64,000 nt of DNA from CAZDKK01 sp964506245 (GCA_964506245.1 CAZDKK010000006.1:1-64000), one strand, 5' to 3'. Numbered from the stretch's first letter, positions 26,177-35,923 are shown. Numbers and translations are program-made. The notes: generated by a model not told the origin, from the letters alone.

Positions 26177-28087
26177 ATGAGGCGGCGGACCGAGACCATC
26201 GTCATGAGCGATACAGAAAGGCCATGGCTGCGTGCGCTCCTCCTGAGGACGGCACTGCCTCCCCTGGTGAGCATGGCCCTGTGCTACGTGGCGATGTTCG
26301 AATTGGGGCTGCCGGCCTTCGAGGAGAACCTGCGCGCATCAAGGCGCGAAACGATCCGGGAGCTCACGACCACGGTCCATCGCCTCGTGGGCGAGCACGC
26401 CGACCAGGTGGAACGGGGGGAGTTGACGCGGGCCGAGGCCCAGGAACGCGCCATCGCCCGAATCCGCGAGCTGCGATACGGCCAGGGGCGCAAGGACTAC
26501 TTCTGGATCAACGACTACCAGTGCCGGATGATCATGCACCCCTACCGGCCAGATCTCGAGGGCCAGGTCCTGGCCGACTATGCCGACGCCAAGGGCAAAC
26601 ACCTCTTCCGTGAGTTCGTGACAGCCGCGCAAGGACAGGGCGCCGGTTACGTGGAATACATGTGGCAATGGCAGGATGACCCCCAGCAGATCGTGCCCAA
26701 GCTCTCCTACGTCATGGGATTCGATCCCTGGGAATGGGTCATAGGGACCGGTGTCTACCTGGAAGATGTGCGCGCTCAGATCAAGTCCGTGACCGCTCGG
26801 CTGCGCAGCGCCTTCGCCGCGATTCTCGCCGTCATCGCCTTTCTGTCCGCCTACATCATCTGGCAGGGCCGCAGCACGCTGGCGGCCATGGCATCGGCCG
26901 AGCGTGCGCTCGGGCAGAGCGAGCGCCGGCAGGCCCTGCTCGTGGAAACCATGAACGACGGGCTCATCGTCCTCGATGACCAGTTCATCATCCGGTACGC
27001 CAATCCGAAGCTGTGCCAGATGCTGGGCGTGCCGAAGGCCGAACTCGTCGGGTGCCCGCTGATGGACTGCTTCGACGAGGAGAATCGCCGCATCGTCGCC
27101 GAGCAGATGGCGCAGCGTCGCAGCGGTGCGACCCAGCCGTACGAGATCTGCTGGCGCACGCGGCAGGGCGACACGTTGGCCACGCTCGTCTCGCCGCAGG
27201 TCATGTTCGAGGCCTCGAGATTCAGCGGCGCCTTCGCGGTGGTCACGGACATCTCCTGGCGCCGGCAGGCGGAGGAGGCGCTCCGCCAGTTGAACGCCGA
27301 GCTCGAAGAGCGTGTCGCCCAGCGCACCGCCGATCTCGAGGTCGCCAACCGCGAGCTCGAGGCATTCTCCTACTCCGTTTCGCACGACCTGCGCGCCCCG
27401 CTGAGGCGGGTGGAGGGATTCAGCCAGATGCTCCTCGAGGGCTCTGCCGAACGCCTTGGCACGGAGGGACAGACCCTGCTGAATCGTGTGCGCACGGCCC
27501 TCGTCCAGATGAACGCCCTCATCGACAGCCTGCTCGGATTGTCACGCATCGCGCGGGGCGAACTCGCCAACCAGCGGATCGACCTGTCCGCTATGGCTCG
27601 TGAGATTGCCGACGAGCTCCGAGCTGGGGACCCGCACCGCACCGCCGAGTGGGAGATCCAGGGGGGCCTGATCGCCCGCGGCGACCGGCGCCTGATGCGT
27701 GCTGCCCTCGCCAACCTTCTCGGCAATGCCTGGAAGTTCACCCGCGAGCAGCCGGTGACGAGAATCGCCTTTGGGGCTCTGGTCTCCGTGGGCCAGACAT
27801 CGCCGACCGGGGCTGACGCGACGACTTACTACGTCCGCGACAACGGTGTGGGCTTCGACATGGCCGTGGCAGACCGCCTGTTCGCTCCCTTCCAGAGGTT
27901 GCACAGTCAGGATCAGTTCGAGGGCATCGGCATCGGTCTGGCCACCGTGCAACGCATCATCCGCCGCCACCGCGGCCGCATCTGGGCTGAGGCAAGCCCG
28001 GGCGCGGGAGCGACGTTCTACTTCACCGTTCATCCCGACTTGCCTGCCTCCGCCGAGGAGGAAGACGCTGCTCCGCGCGTGGCGTGA
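26177..28087 (+). CDS. Cache-PAS hybrid-free sensor histidine kinase
   Basis: 636 residues. Membrane helix (about 25-45), an extracytoplasmic single Cache domain (sCache_2 type: G-R-K-D-Y-F-W-I-N-D, M-I-M-H-P, W-E-W-V-I-G-T-G-V-Y), a second helix (about 213-232), PAS (about 250-370), a coiled coil (L-N-A-E-L-E-E-R-V-A-Q-R), HisKA (F-S-Y-S-V-S-H-D-L-R-A-P-L) and HATPase_c (N-L-L-G-N-A-W-K-F-T, D-N-G-V-G-F, G-I-G-I-G-L-A). sCache domains bind small organic acids. There is no receiver domain and no partner regulator next door. The start is uncertain: 26177 and the in-frame ATG at 26204 both have weak ribosome-binding sites. Confidence 0.88.
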   Translation: MRRRTETIVMSDTERPWLRALLLRTALPPLVSMALCYVAMFELGLPAFEENLRASRRETIRELTTTVHRLVGEHADQVERGELTRAEAQERAIARIRELRYGQGRKDYFWINDYQCRMIMHPYRPDLEGQVLADYADAKGKHLFREFVTAAQGQGAGYVEYMWQWQDDPQQIVPKLSYVMGFDPWEWVIGTGVYLEDVRAQIKSVTARLRSAFAAILAVIAFLSAYIIWQGRSTLAAMASAERALGQSERRQALLVETMNDGLIVLDDQFIIRYANPKLCQMLGVPKAELVGCPLMDCFDEENRRIVAEQMAQRRSGATQPYEICWRTRQGDTLATLVSPQVMFEASRFSGAFAVVTDISWRRQAEEALRQLNAELEERVAQRTADLEVANRELEAFSYSVSHDLRAPLRRVEGFSQMLLEGSAERLGTEGQTLLNRVRTALVQMNALIDSLLGLSRIARGELANQRIDLSAMAREIADELRAGDPHRTAEWEIQGGLIARGDRRLMRAALANLLGNAWKFTREQPVTRIAFGALVSVGQTSPTGADATTYYVRDNGVGFDMAVADRLFAPFQRLHSQDQFEGIGIGLATVQRIIRRHRGRIWAEASPGAGATFYFTVHPDLPASAEEEDAAPRVA

Positions 28088-28251
28088 CGCGGTGGCTGAG
28101 GGGCGCGTCGCACCAGCGTCAGAAGCGCGCATCCGTCCCCATGCGCGTCTTGAAGAAGCCAACCCCCCGCCCTACTCTGCACCAGGGAGGGCAGCCACCG
28201 GGTGACGATGGGCCGTTTCCACCGGGCTGTCCCTTGGGCTGGGAAGGAAGG

Positions 28252-29946
28252 ATGCACGGACTCCATCTCCTGCTGACCCTCGTGGGCGGATTGGGCGGTG
28301 CCCTGGTCCTCGGCTACCTCGCGCATCGCTTGCGCCTTTCCCCGATCGTCGGCTACCTGGTGGCCGGCATCGTCGTCGGACCCTTCACCCCGGGCTTGAC
28401 CGTCGATCGAGCGGTGGCGGAGCAGTTCGCCGAGATCGGGGTCATCCTGCTGCTCTTCGGGATCGGACTGCGCTTCAACCTGCGCGAGCTGGCAGCGGTG
28501 TGGCGCATCGCCGTTCCCGGCGCGGTGCTTCAGAGCGCGCTGTCCACGGCGGCACTGGCGCTGGTGGCGCACTTCATGGGCTGGAGCTGGGAGTTCGGCA
28601 TCGTCCTGGGGCTGGCGATCTCGGTCGCGAGCACGGTGGTGATGTCCCTGGTGCTGTCCGAGCGGCACGACCTCCATGCGCCGATCGGCCACATCGCGAT
28701 CGGCTGGACGGTCGTCGAGGACCTCCTGACCGTCACGTACCTGCTCCTACTGCCGATCGTCTTCGCGCCGCGCCAAGGCGGGGGAGAGGATGCCGGAACA
28801 GCCCTGGCGTTGGCCGCCCTCAAGATCGCGGGTCTGGTCGGGGTCGTGGTCCTGCTCGGCCGCTGGGTGATTCCCTGGGCCCTCGAACGGGTCGCGGCGA
28901 CCCGCTCGCGCGAGCTCTTCACGCTGGCGGTGCTGGTTCTTGCCATCGGAATTGCGGTCGGTTCGGCCAGGGTTTTCGGCGTGTCGATGGAGCTCGGGGC
29001 GTTCCTGGCCGGACTGGCGGTCGGCCGCTCCGAGTTCGCGGCCCGCGCCGGCAACGATGCCCTGCCGATGCGCGACGCCTTCGCCGTGCTCTTCTTCGTG
29101 TCGGTGGGCATGTTGTTCAACCCTGGTAGTCTCGCGAGCGCCCCGGGGTTGATTGCCGCAACCCTGGCGGTCGTGCTGATCGGAAAGCCGCTCGTGGCCA
29201 TGTTGATCGTGCGTCTGAGCGGGAGGCCGCCGGCAATCGCCGTCCCGGTTGGGGCCGCCTTCGCCCAGGTAGGGGAGTTCAGTTTCATCCTCGGAACGAC
29301 CGCGCGCGGACTGGGAGTGATCGACGATGTCGGCTGGAATGCACTGATTGCCACCTCCATCCTCTCGATCGCGCTGAATCCGTCCATCTACCGCTGGGCG
29401 CGCCGCAGCTCGACGCCCACCGCCGTGGCTATCCCTGCGCGGGCCGGTACACCTCCGACAGTCGATCCCCACCGCGTCATTCTCGTGGGCTACGGCCCTG
29501 TCGGCCGGACTGTGCATCGCCTTCTGACCGACCGCGGCGCCGCGATCACGGTCGTGGAACTCAACCTCGACACCGTGCGGCGCCTGAAGGCCGGCGGCTG
29601 CCGCGCGCTCTATGGCGACGTGCTGCGCGTCGGAACCCTGGACGAAGCAGGCATCGCGACCGCCGGCAGCCTGATCCTCAGCGCCGATGTCGAGGATGCC
29701 GCCGAGATCGTTCGCCACGCCCGCGGCCTCAACCCCGCCCTGCGCATTCTCGTGCGATGCGCCCACCTGCGAGACGCTGCAGCGCTGCGTCGTGCGGGCG
29801 CCACGGTAGTCGCCGCCGGTGAGGCGGAGGTTGCGGTGGCGTTGGCCGAGGCGGTGATGGCCAGCGATGTGACCGATCCCGGGGAGCTGGCCGGACAGCG
29901 GGATGGCATCCGGCGCAGGTTGTACGACACGACCGCCGGCGGGTGA
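28252..29946 (+). CDS. CPA2-family cation/proton antiporter with TrkA-N domain (KefB/YbaL type)
   Basis: 564 residues. About 12 membrane helices with the Na/H-exchanger fold (Y-L-V-A-G-I-V-V-G-P, then G-I-G-L-R-F-N, then V-A-S-T-V-V-M-S-L-V-L, G-W-T-V-V-E-D-L-L) followed from about residue 400 by a Rossmann TrkA-N domain (V-I-L-V-G-Y-G-P-V-G-R-T) that would bind NAD(H) and gate transport. Likely exports K+ or Na+ in exchange for H+. The ATG at 28252 is preceded by GGAAGGAAGG and starts at the first helix. An in-frame upstream extension lacks both. Confidence 0.9.
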   Translation: MHGLHLLLTLVGGLGGALVLGYLAHRLRLSPIVGYLVAGIVVGPFTPGLTVDRAVAEQFAEIGVILLLFGIGLRFNLRELAAVWRIAVPGAVLQSALSTAALALVAHFMGWSWEFGIVLGLAISVASTVVMSLVLSERHDLHAPIGHIAIGWTVVEDLLTVTYLLLLPIVFAPRQGGGEDAGTALALAALKIAGLVGVVVLLGRWVIPWALERVAATRSRELFTLAVLVLAIGIAVGSARVFGVSMELGAFLAGLAVGRSEFAARAGNDALPMRDAFAVLFFVSVGMLFNPGSLASAPGLIAATLAVVLIGKPLVAMLIVRLSGRPPAIAVPVGAAFAQVGEFSFILGTTARGLGVIDDVGWNALIATSILSIALNPSIYRWARRSSTPTAVAIPARAGTPPTVDPHRVILVGYGPVGRTVHRLLTDRGAAITVVELNLDTVRRLKAGGCRALYGDVLRVGTLDEAGIATAGSLILSADVEDAAEIVRHARGLNPALRILVRCAHLRDAAALRRAGATVVAAGEAEVAVALAEAVMASDVTDPGELAGQRDGIRRRLYDTTAGG

Positions 29947-29993
29947 CCGACCTGCCGGCGGAAGCGCTCCCGTTTGAGGCGCCGACAGAAAGC

Positions 29994-30026
29994 GGCCGCG
30001 GCGATCCACGAGGGACCGCCGCGGCC
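29994..30026. terminator. hairpin between convergent genes
   Basis: Perfect 10-bp inverted repeat GGCCGCGGCG ... CGCCGCGGCC with a 13-base loop, in the gap between the antiporter (ends 29946, plus) and the repeat protein (ends 30094, minus). Probably serves both strands; no U-tract. Confidence 0.45.
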
Positions 30027-30048
30027 TGATCACGCCCGGACTGTGTGG

Positions 30049-30066
30049 AGGAGGCTTCCGCCTCCT
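30049..30066. terminator. second hairpin between convergent genes
   Basis: AGGAGGC-TTCC-GCCTCCT, a 7-bp stem with tetraloop, 28 bases beyond the minus-strand stop codon. No U-tract; support is its position. Confidence 0.35.
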
Positions 30067-30093
30067 TGGGCCGGGTCCACACGCCCACTCGCG

Positions 30094-33000
30094 CTAGCGC
30101 ACGAGCAGGATCCGGGCGGATCGAACGGTTGTCTCGCCGGCAGCGTGCACGGTGGCGCGGGCCAGATAGGCTCCGCTCATCAGGCGGCCCGCCAGGCGTG
30201 ACGAAGTCGTCCAGGCGACGGCATGGCGGCCCGCCGGGAGCGGCATCTCCTCGAGCGCCACCACGCGCCGGCCGGTGAGGTCGAAGACCTCGAGGCCGAC
30301 TTGGGCCCCGCGCGGCAGATCGAGGACGAGGCAGCTCTGGCCGGCCACGATCGTGCCCGTCAAGCGCACCTCCGCGGGCGGCGGCTCCTCATCCGGCACG
30401 ACGACCACCGGATCGGCACCCGGCACCGGATCCGTCGGCTCGTCCGGCTCCTCGATCGCACTCGGCGCGTTGAAGAGGGCGATCTTGACCGCCTGGGGCT
30501 CGTAGATGATCTCGTACTCGAGCCCCACACCCGCGCAACCCCACTTCTCCGCGAACTCGCCGCTCCGCGAAGCGAAGGTCATGACGGTGAAGACATCGCC
30601 CGCGCTCGGTGTGTAGCCCTCGAGCTGTGCAACCCACAGGCGCCCGCCGAGCTGGGCGTGGCCGCTGATGGCCAGGGCATCGTGGTGTCCGGGCTGCGGG
30701 TCACCGAGCTCGACATGGAAGTGGCCGCCGGCGGTCTGCACGTAGCTGCCGTGGATCGTGAGCGTGCCGGCCGATACGGACGTGCCGGGCGAGACCCGAG
30801 CGCTGCTCTTGACGTTCCCGGTGATCACGCCAGTGCCCATGAGCGTGCCGCCGTTGAACCGCAGCGTGTCGGGACTCGAGAGGGCCCCATCGACGGTCGT
30901 CCAGCCCCAGCCATCGTACTGGGCGCTGCTCGGGTTGTAGCCCGTCTGGATGAAAGCTCCCGGAACGGTGAGTTGGCAACCCGCGCCGATCCCGACGCGA
31001 CCGGCGTTGCCGAGGCCGCCGGGTGCGGCGAAGGTGCGACCGGCCGCGATCTCCAAGCCGCCGTTCGTTTGGATGGTGTTCAGATGGTCCAATGTGGGGG
31101 TGCCGGCCTCGTCGCGGCAACACAGAGAGGTCGGGCCGCTCAGGAGCAGCTGGGCATCCAGCCTCAGCGGATCGACGCCCATCATCCGCAAGGTGCTGCC
31201 GTCGTAGACCTCCCACTGGCCGCCGGTGAAGGTGCGCGTGCTCGCGCTGTAGTGCTGGCCCATCTGGTCGAGGCGCACCTCGCCCCCGTCGCGCGCCACG
31301 ATGCGGGCCTGGTTGGATACGCTGCCGGTGTTGAACAGCAGCCGGGAGCTGTCGGCCGCCTCCATCAGTCCATGGTTGATCTTCCAGTCGTTATCGAGGT
31401 AGAGCGTGCGACCCGGGACGTCGGCCCGCACGGTTCCCTCGTTCGTCAGATGGACGCCGATGCGGCCTTCGCCTCGGATGGTGTGGTTTGGACCCTGCAC
31501 GAAGCTGCCGTAGTAGCCCAGGACCTGGGCGTCGCTCACGTCTCCGGCGGTCGCGAGGGTGATTTGCCCGTCGCCGTCGATGCGCACGGTGCTGCTGTAG
31601 GCGTAGAGGACGGCATCCGCGGTACTCTGCTCGCGGTTGATCGCCAGCGTGCCATGATTCACGAGGCTCGTGCCACCACAGTAGGAGCGTGCCCCCGCGA
31701 GCAGATCAAAATCCCCCTCGTTGGTCACGTTGTTGAAGAAGTGACTGCCCGCGCCCTGGACCCTGCCGCCGTTGGCCGTACGCAGAACGCCTCCGTTCAC
31801 GATACTGCTGTTCGAAAGCTGGACGGTGCCGTTGTCGGCCAGGAGCATCGCCTCTGCGGCTTGGTCGACCGTGGCACAGACCGACAGCAGCCCGCCCCCG
31901 GTGGCCTGCATCACCCCGTGATTGGTCTTGGCCGCGCTGTCGAGCTGCAGCACACGTCCGGCGACGTCGGCCGAGACCGTGCCGTGGTTGTCGATGCCGG
32001 TGGAGATGCGGCCTTCGCCCCGGATCGTGTGGTTGGCGCCGTGGATTAGGCTGCTGTAGTAGGCGGCCAGCTGGGCGTCGCTCACGTCGCCCGCGGTGCG
32101 CATGACGATCTCGCCGCTGCCGGAGAGATCGACTGTGCCGCTGTGGCCGTAGAGAACCGCGTCGGTCGGGCCGCCGGTGGGGTTGATCACGATCGTGCCG
32201 TCGTTCACGGACTCGCCGGCGCGCCAGTAGGCCCGGCTGCCTTCGGGCAGCGTCATCGTGCCCAGGTTGGTGATGCCCGAAAGGTACGAGGAAGCGTAGA
32301 CCTCCACGACCCCGCCATTGGCCGTGGCGAACGTGCCCCCGGTCACATCGGAGCTGTTGTCGAGCTGGACGATTCCCCCGTCCGCGAGAATGGTGGCGCC
32401 GGGGGCTTGCGTGACGGCGCCGCTGCCGATGCGGAGGATGCCGTTGTTCGTGGCCTGCATCAGGTTGCGGTTGGTCTTGGCGGCGCTGGAGAGGTAGAGC
32501 ACGCGGCCGTCGACATCGGCCGAGATCGTGCCGTAGTTGTCGATGCCGGTGCTGATGGTGCCCTCGCCCCGGATCGTGTGACCAGCGCCTTGGGTCATGC
32601 TGCCGTAGTATCCCCGCAATTGGGCGTCGTTGAGGTCGCCCGTCGTGCGCAGTACAAAGGCTCCGGTGCCTTCGATCGTCACGTTATCGTTGTACATGTA
32701 GAGGACGGCATCCGTAGTGGAGCTGTCGGCGTTGATCGTGACCGTTCCATCATTGGTCGAGACGCCTGTCCCTCCCCAGTAGACTCGCGCCCCGCCCAGC
32801 AGATCCATCTGGCCCGTGCTGGCGATATCCGTCAGGTAGTGCGTGGCACCGCCCTTGATCGCGCCGTCGTTGGCCGTGCTCAGGGTCCCTCCGACGATGC
32901 GGGAATTGTCGGACATCCAGACGGTGCCGCCGTCGGCGAGGATGACGCCCGTGGGACCTTGGGTCGTGGTGTAATTGCCGATCACGAGGGCACCGCCATT

Positions 33001-33783
33001 GATGGCCGCCAGGGTGCCGTAGTTGGTTCGGTTGTCAGCGTGCACCCACAGCTCCTCGCCGGGCACATCGGCCACGATGGTGCCGTAGTTGGTGAAGCCG
33101 CAGTAGATGCCGCCGGAGCCGCGGATGGTGTGGTCCGCCGCCTGGGTAAACGAGCCGTAGTAGGCCCGGATGAGCGCGCGGGTGGGCGTGCCGCCGCTTT
33201 CCAGGATGCACTCTCCCGATCCGTTCAGCAGGCGGGTTCCGTTGGAGATGTAGAGCACCGCATCCGAGGCCGCGCCGGCCGTCCCGATGTGGATCGTGCC
33301 CTCGTTGCGCAACGAATCAGAGTTGAAGTAATGAATGCCGCCCGCGGGGATGCGGAACAAGGCTCCGGGGCGGTTGTCGAGATGTCCGTTGAGCTGCGAG
33401 TAGTTCGCGCTCGCCAGAAGCGTTCCCGCGTTCCGAATCCCGTCGGCCAGCAGGAAGTTGAACGTGCGGTTGCTCAGGTCGAGCGTGACATCGGGGTTGT
33501 CGACGAGCACGCGGTCGACGGTATAGCTGCCGGAGAGATAGGTCGTGAAAGTGCCCCCGCCCACGGGGAACACGGCCTGCTCGCCCGGCGCGTTGGGCAC
33601 GTTTTGAGGGTCCCAGTTCGCCGCGTCGCCCCAGTTGCCCCCGGCGGGGTTGTTCCAGTTGATGGTGAGCTGTGCCCCGGCGATGCTGCCGGCGAGCAGA
33701 GCGAGTAGACCAGCGACGACTCCGGGGATTATGGGGTCCCCGCGTCGCCGGAGCGGTCCTCTGATGGCACTCTGGGTGTTCAT
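30094..33783 (-). CDS. giant secreted beta-helix-like repeat protein with FlgD-like C-terminal module
   Basis: 1229 residues. Signal sequence about 20-37 (ends I-A-G-A), then an N-terminal W-N-N-P-A-G-G-N-W-G-D-A-A-N-W motif typical of autotransporter-associated/PEP-CTERM-type repeat proteins. The bulk is built of ~183-residue units, each starting at H-T-I-R-G (residues 218, 402, 585 and 767) with recurring A-D-V-x-G-R, K-T-N, L-A-D-G-G, D-A-V-L-Y and a final Y-Y-G-S. The pattern of short beta-strands with Asn/Gly turns suggests a right-handed beta-helix. There is no autotransporter barrel. The C-terminus (E-V-F-D-L-T-G-R-R-V, G-R-H-A-V-A-W, S-G-A-Y-L-A-R) is a FlgD-like sorting module, after a Glu/Pro/Asp-rich linker. 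A surface adhesin or stalk role is likely. The ATG at 33783 is supported by GAGGAGGG. Confidence 0.82.
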   Translation of the reverse strand: MNTQSAIRGPLRRRGDPIIPGVVAGLLALLAGSIAGAQLTINWNNPAGGNWGDAANWDPQNVPNAPGEQAVFPVGGGTFTTYLSGSYTVDRVLVDNPDVTLDLSNRTFNFLLADGIRNAGTLLASANYSQLNGHLDNRPGALFRIPAGGIHYFNSDSLRNEGTIHIGTAGAASDAVLYISNGTRLLNGSGECILESGGTPTRALIRAYYGSFTQAADHTIRGSGGIYCGFTNYGTIVADVPGEELWVHADNRTNYGTLAAINGGALVIGNYTTTQGPTGVILADGGTVWMSDNSRIVGGTLSTANDGAIKGGATHYLTDIASTGQMDLLGGARVYWGGTGVSTNDGTVTINADSSTTDAVLYMYNDNVTIEGTGAFVLRTTGDLNDAQLRGYYGSMTQGAGHTIRGEGTISTGIDNYGTISADVDGRVLYLSSAAKTNRNLMQATNNGILRIGSGAVTQAPGATILADGGIVQLDNSSDVTGGTFATANGGVVEVYASSYLSGITNLGTMTLPEGSRAYWRAGESVNDGTIVINPTGGPTDAVLYGHSGTVDLSGSGEIVMRTAGDVSDAQLAAYYSSLIHGANHTIRGEGRISTGIDNHGTVSADVAGRVLQLDSAAKTNHGVMQATGGGLLSVCATVDQAAEAMLLADNGTVQLSNSSIVNGGVLRTANGGRVQGAGSHFFNNVTNEGDFDLLAGARSYCGGTSLVNHGTLAINREQSTADAVLYAYSSTVRIDGDGQITLATAGDVSDAQVLGYYGSFVQGPNHTIRGEGRIGVHLTNEGTVRADVPGRTLYLDNDWKINHGLMEAADSSRLLFNTGSVSNQARIVARDGGEVRLDQMGQHYSASTRTFTGGQWEVYDGSTLRMMGVDPLRLDAQLLLSGPTSLCCRDEAGTPTLDHLNTIQTNGGLEIAAGRTFAAPGGLGNAGRVGIGAGCQLTVPGAFIQTGYNPSSAQYDGWGWTTVDGALSSPDTLRFNGGTLMGTGVITGNVKSSARVSPGTSVSAGTLTIHGSYVQTAGGHFHVELGDPQPGHHDALAISGHAQLGGRLWVAQLEGYTPSAGDVFTVMTFASRSGEFAEKWGCAGVGLEYEIIYEPQAVKIALFNAPSAIEEPDEPTDPVPGADPVVVVPDEEPPPAEVRLTGTIVAGQSCLVLDLPRGAQVGLEVFDLTGRRVVALEEMPLPAGRHAVAWTTSSRLAGRLMSGAYLARATVHAAGETTVRSARILLVR

Positions 33784-34008
33784 GTCCGGCCCTCCTCGAT
33801 GGTCCCGCGCCTCCAATGGATGGCATGCCCGCCTCGTTCCTTGGCGGTCACGAATCTCGCAGGGCAGTATGGCGGGGGGCTGTTACGCGGCTGTTACGCG
33901 GGGCTTCGCGACGGACTGGACAGGGGGGAGCGGCGGCAAGTGGGGGGCGAGGAGGCCATGCCGCCGGCGCCGGGCGGCGACCCGGGGCAGCCGGGGCAGA
34001 CAGGAGGG

Positions 34009-34039
34009 CTGCAACTCATTTTCCGGTAGCAAGTTGCAG
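34009..34039. other. perfect 8-bp inverted repeat, 15-base loop
   Basis: CTGCAACT (34009-34016) and AGTTGCAG (34032-34039) pair perfectly. It is about 110 bases past the stop of the TlpA-like gene and 226 bases before the repeat-protein ATG. It could be a terminator, an operator or part of a leader; the low G+C of the stem compared with its surroundings makes chance less likely. Confidence 0.4.
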
Positions 34040-34110
34040 GCTCGGATGTCCGCTGCCCCCGGTCCTCACGAACCTGGCGGCTGCCCCGGCGCGCCCATCT
34101 CCCTCGCGGG

Positions 34111-34128
34111 CGGCCGCACCGGCGGCCG
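34111..34128 (-). terminator. possible terminator after the TlpA-like gene
   Basis: CGGCCGC-ACCG-GCGGCCG, a 7-bp stem with tetraloop, 24 bases past the stop codon at 34152. No U-tract. Confidence 0.35.
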
Positions 34129-34151
34129 GGTGCCGCGGGGGAGCGGGCGGC

Positions 34152-35750
34152 CTACCCGAGCGTTTTTTTCAGGGCTGTGCGCAGCTTGCGTCCCGTCGCC
34201 TCTTGGCCGGCCGCCACGACGCGGCCCTGCTCATCCACGAGGATGGGGAAGGGAATGCCGCTCACGCCGAAGGTCTTGACGATGGGCGAGTTCCAGAACT
34301 GCTTGTCATAGACGAGGGGCCAGGTCATGCCCTGCTGCTGCGCGAAGGCGCGCAGGGCGGCGTCATCGGTCTTCGACCCGTCGTCCACGCTCACGCCGAC
34401 GATCTCGAAGCCCTGGCTCCTGTACTCCTGGTAGAGCGCGACCAGGTTGGGAAGCTCGCGCCGGCAGGGCTGGCACCACGTCGCCCAGAAGTCGATCAGC
34501 GTCGCCTTGTGGCCGAGCTGCTTGGTATCCCACGTGCGACCGTCCAGGTCGGTCATCTTCAGCTCCGGCAGGCCGTGAGCCCCCAACACGTAGGGCAGCA
34601 GTCGGTAGTTCAGCCGCGGCAGCGCGGGGTTGTTCGCGTAATGCTCGCGGACCAGATCGACCAGGGGCCCGATCGCCGGGTCGTTGATCCCCCCCGGGCC
34701 CTCGCCCAGCAGGTCGAGCGCGTCGAGCATCGCCAGCAGCCCGCCCGTCGAACCGGGATACTTCTTGTCGACCGCCTTCATCAGCTCCACCCCGGCGAGG
34801 CGCGTGGACTGGTCGAGCGCTTTCCAGTCCGCGGGGACCATACCGAGCCACTTGACCCGGTTCTGCAGATAGAACGCCTGAGCGCAGGCCGGGCCCTCGT
34901 TGGGGTGTCTCTCGATAAAGGCGTTGGTCTTCTCCTCGATGAGCTTGACGGTGGACTGGAGCCAAGGCGTGCGATTCTGGCTCTCGTAGCCGCTCGCCGT
35001 CTGCAGGAACTCGTGATCCAGGCGGATCTGCTCTTCGGGGGCGAGATTCTCCTTGCGGGCATACTTCTCGAGCGCGGCCATCTTCTCGTTGAGCACCTTC
35101 CAGATCTCCGGGAAGGCGATGTCGCTCGGATAGACCATCATCAGCATCGTCAGCTTCCCCAGCGGCTTCTCGTAGTTCTGGATGAGCTCGTCGAGCGAGG
35201 GGAAGTCCGGGGCGGCGGCGGGGTCCAGTCGTTCGTACGCCTTCGTGTCCGTCCGGCGCGAACGCGCCGCCATCTGGAGCATGCGCGCTCGCAACGGCGC
35301 CCAACCCGGCAGCTCGCGCACCTCGCCCAGCAGCTCTTCGCGGTCGACCATGCGGACATCGCTGAGGCCCAGGCCGACCGCCTTCTCGATCTCGGCCAAC
35401 GCCTCAGCGGGCTGCTCCTTGGCGCCGTAGGCCACCGCGAGGTGATAGTGCAGCACGGCTCCGTCTGGCGCTGCCTGCAGAGCGCCCTGGAAGAACTCGA
35501 TCGCCTGATCAGGGTTGCTCTTCTGGATGGCCGCGCGAGCCCCCTGGAGCTTGCCCCCGATCTCCAAGAGCGCTTGATCGCTCAACTCGGGCAGCTTGCT
35601 CGGTCCGGCCGACTGGCTGGCGCCGCCGCCCTCGCCCGCGCAGCCCATCAGCAGGGCGATCGCGACGATCACCGCCAGACTCACCTGTCCGTGCAGACCC
35701 ACCCGACCCGTGCGGGTACCCTCACCGCGCCGCTGCCGTATCCTCAGCAT
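34152..35750 (-). CDS. TlpA-like thioredoxin-fold lipoprotein with helical/TPR N-terminal half
   Basis: 532 residues. Lipoprotein signal with lipobox L-L-M-G-C (Cys37). Residues 60-130 form one or two TPR-like hairpins; 180-380 are helical and unassigned. Residues about 395-530 are a TlpA/ResA-type thioredoxin domain with F-W-A-T-W-C-Q-P-C-R-R-E-L-P (active-site Cys426 and Cys429) and the cis-Pro segment V-S-G-I-P-F-P. Such proteins reduce periplasmic disulphides, for example in cytochrome c maturation, taking electrons from DsbD or CcdA. A DsbD is encoded two genes upstream in the same direction, a plausible electron donor. Confidence 0.87.
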   Translation of the reverse strand: MLRIRQRRGEGTRTGRVGLHGQVSLAVIVAIALLMGCAGEGGGASQSAGPSKLPELSDQALLEIGGKLQGARAAIQKSNPDQAIEFFQGALQAAPDGAVLHYHLAVAYGAKEQPAEALAEIEKAVGLGLSDVRMVDREELLGEVRELPGWAPLRARMLQMAARSRRTDTKAYERLDPAAAPDFPSLDELIQNYEKPLGKLTMLMMVYPSDIAFPEIWKVLNEKMAALEKYARKENLAPEEQIRLDHEFLQTASGYESQNRTPWLQSTVKLIEEKTNAFIERHPNEGPACAQAFYLQNRVKWLGMVPADWKALDQSTRLAGVELMKAVDKKYPGSTGGLLAMLDALDLLGEGPGGINDPAIGPLVDLVREHYANNPALPRLNYRLLPYVLGAHGLPELKMTDLDGRTWDTKQLGHKATLIDFWATWCQPCRRELPNLVALYQEYRSQGFEIVGVSVDDGSKTDDAALRAFAQQQGMTWPLVYDKQFWNSPIVKTFGVSGIPFPILVDEQGRVVAAGQEATGRKLRTALKKTLG

Positions 35751-35923
35751 GCCGTTCCTCCGCGTTTCCCGAGTTCCGGTGCGGTCGCGCGCACACCCCC
35801 CGGCGCGCGACCACGAACAAAGACGATCGCCCGGCTGGACACCCGAAGTCCAGCGGAAAGATCCCGGGCGGATCCGCGGTCCCAGCGCAGGTCGACCCGG
35901 GCCCGACTGCATCGGGCACGCGG

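Larger units (their letters stand above)
33784..34151. other. 368-bp intergenic region, structured leader
   Basis: Lies between two minus-strand genes and is the upstream region of the giant repeat protein. No gene seen. It holds hairpins at 34009-34039 and 34111-34128, and a tandem duplication of an 11-base unit (GCTGTTACGCG) at about 33879-33902. No riboswitch class was recognised. Confidence 0.5.

Noticed and set aside
25858..26613. 251-residue plus-strand open frame before the Cache kinase
   Set aside because: It runs into the kinase gene in another frame and has no start signal or recognisable domain.
30094..33783. Classical type V autotransporter
   Set aside because: No C-terminal beta-barrel; the protein ends in a FlgD-like module instead.
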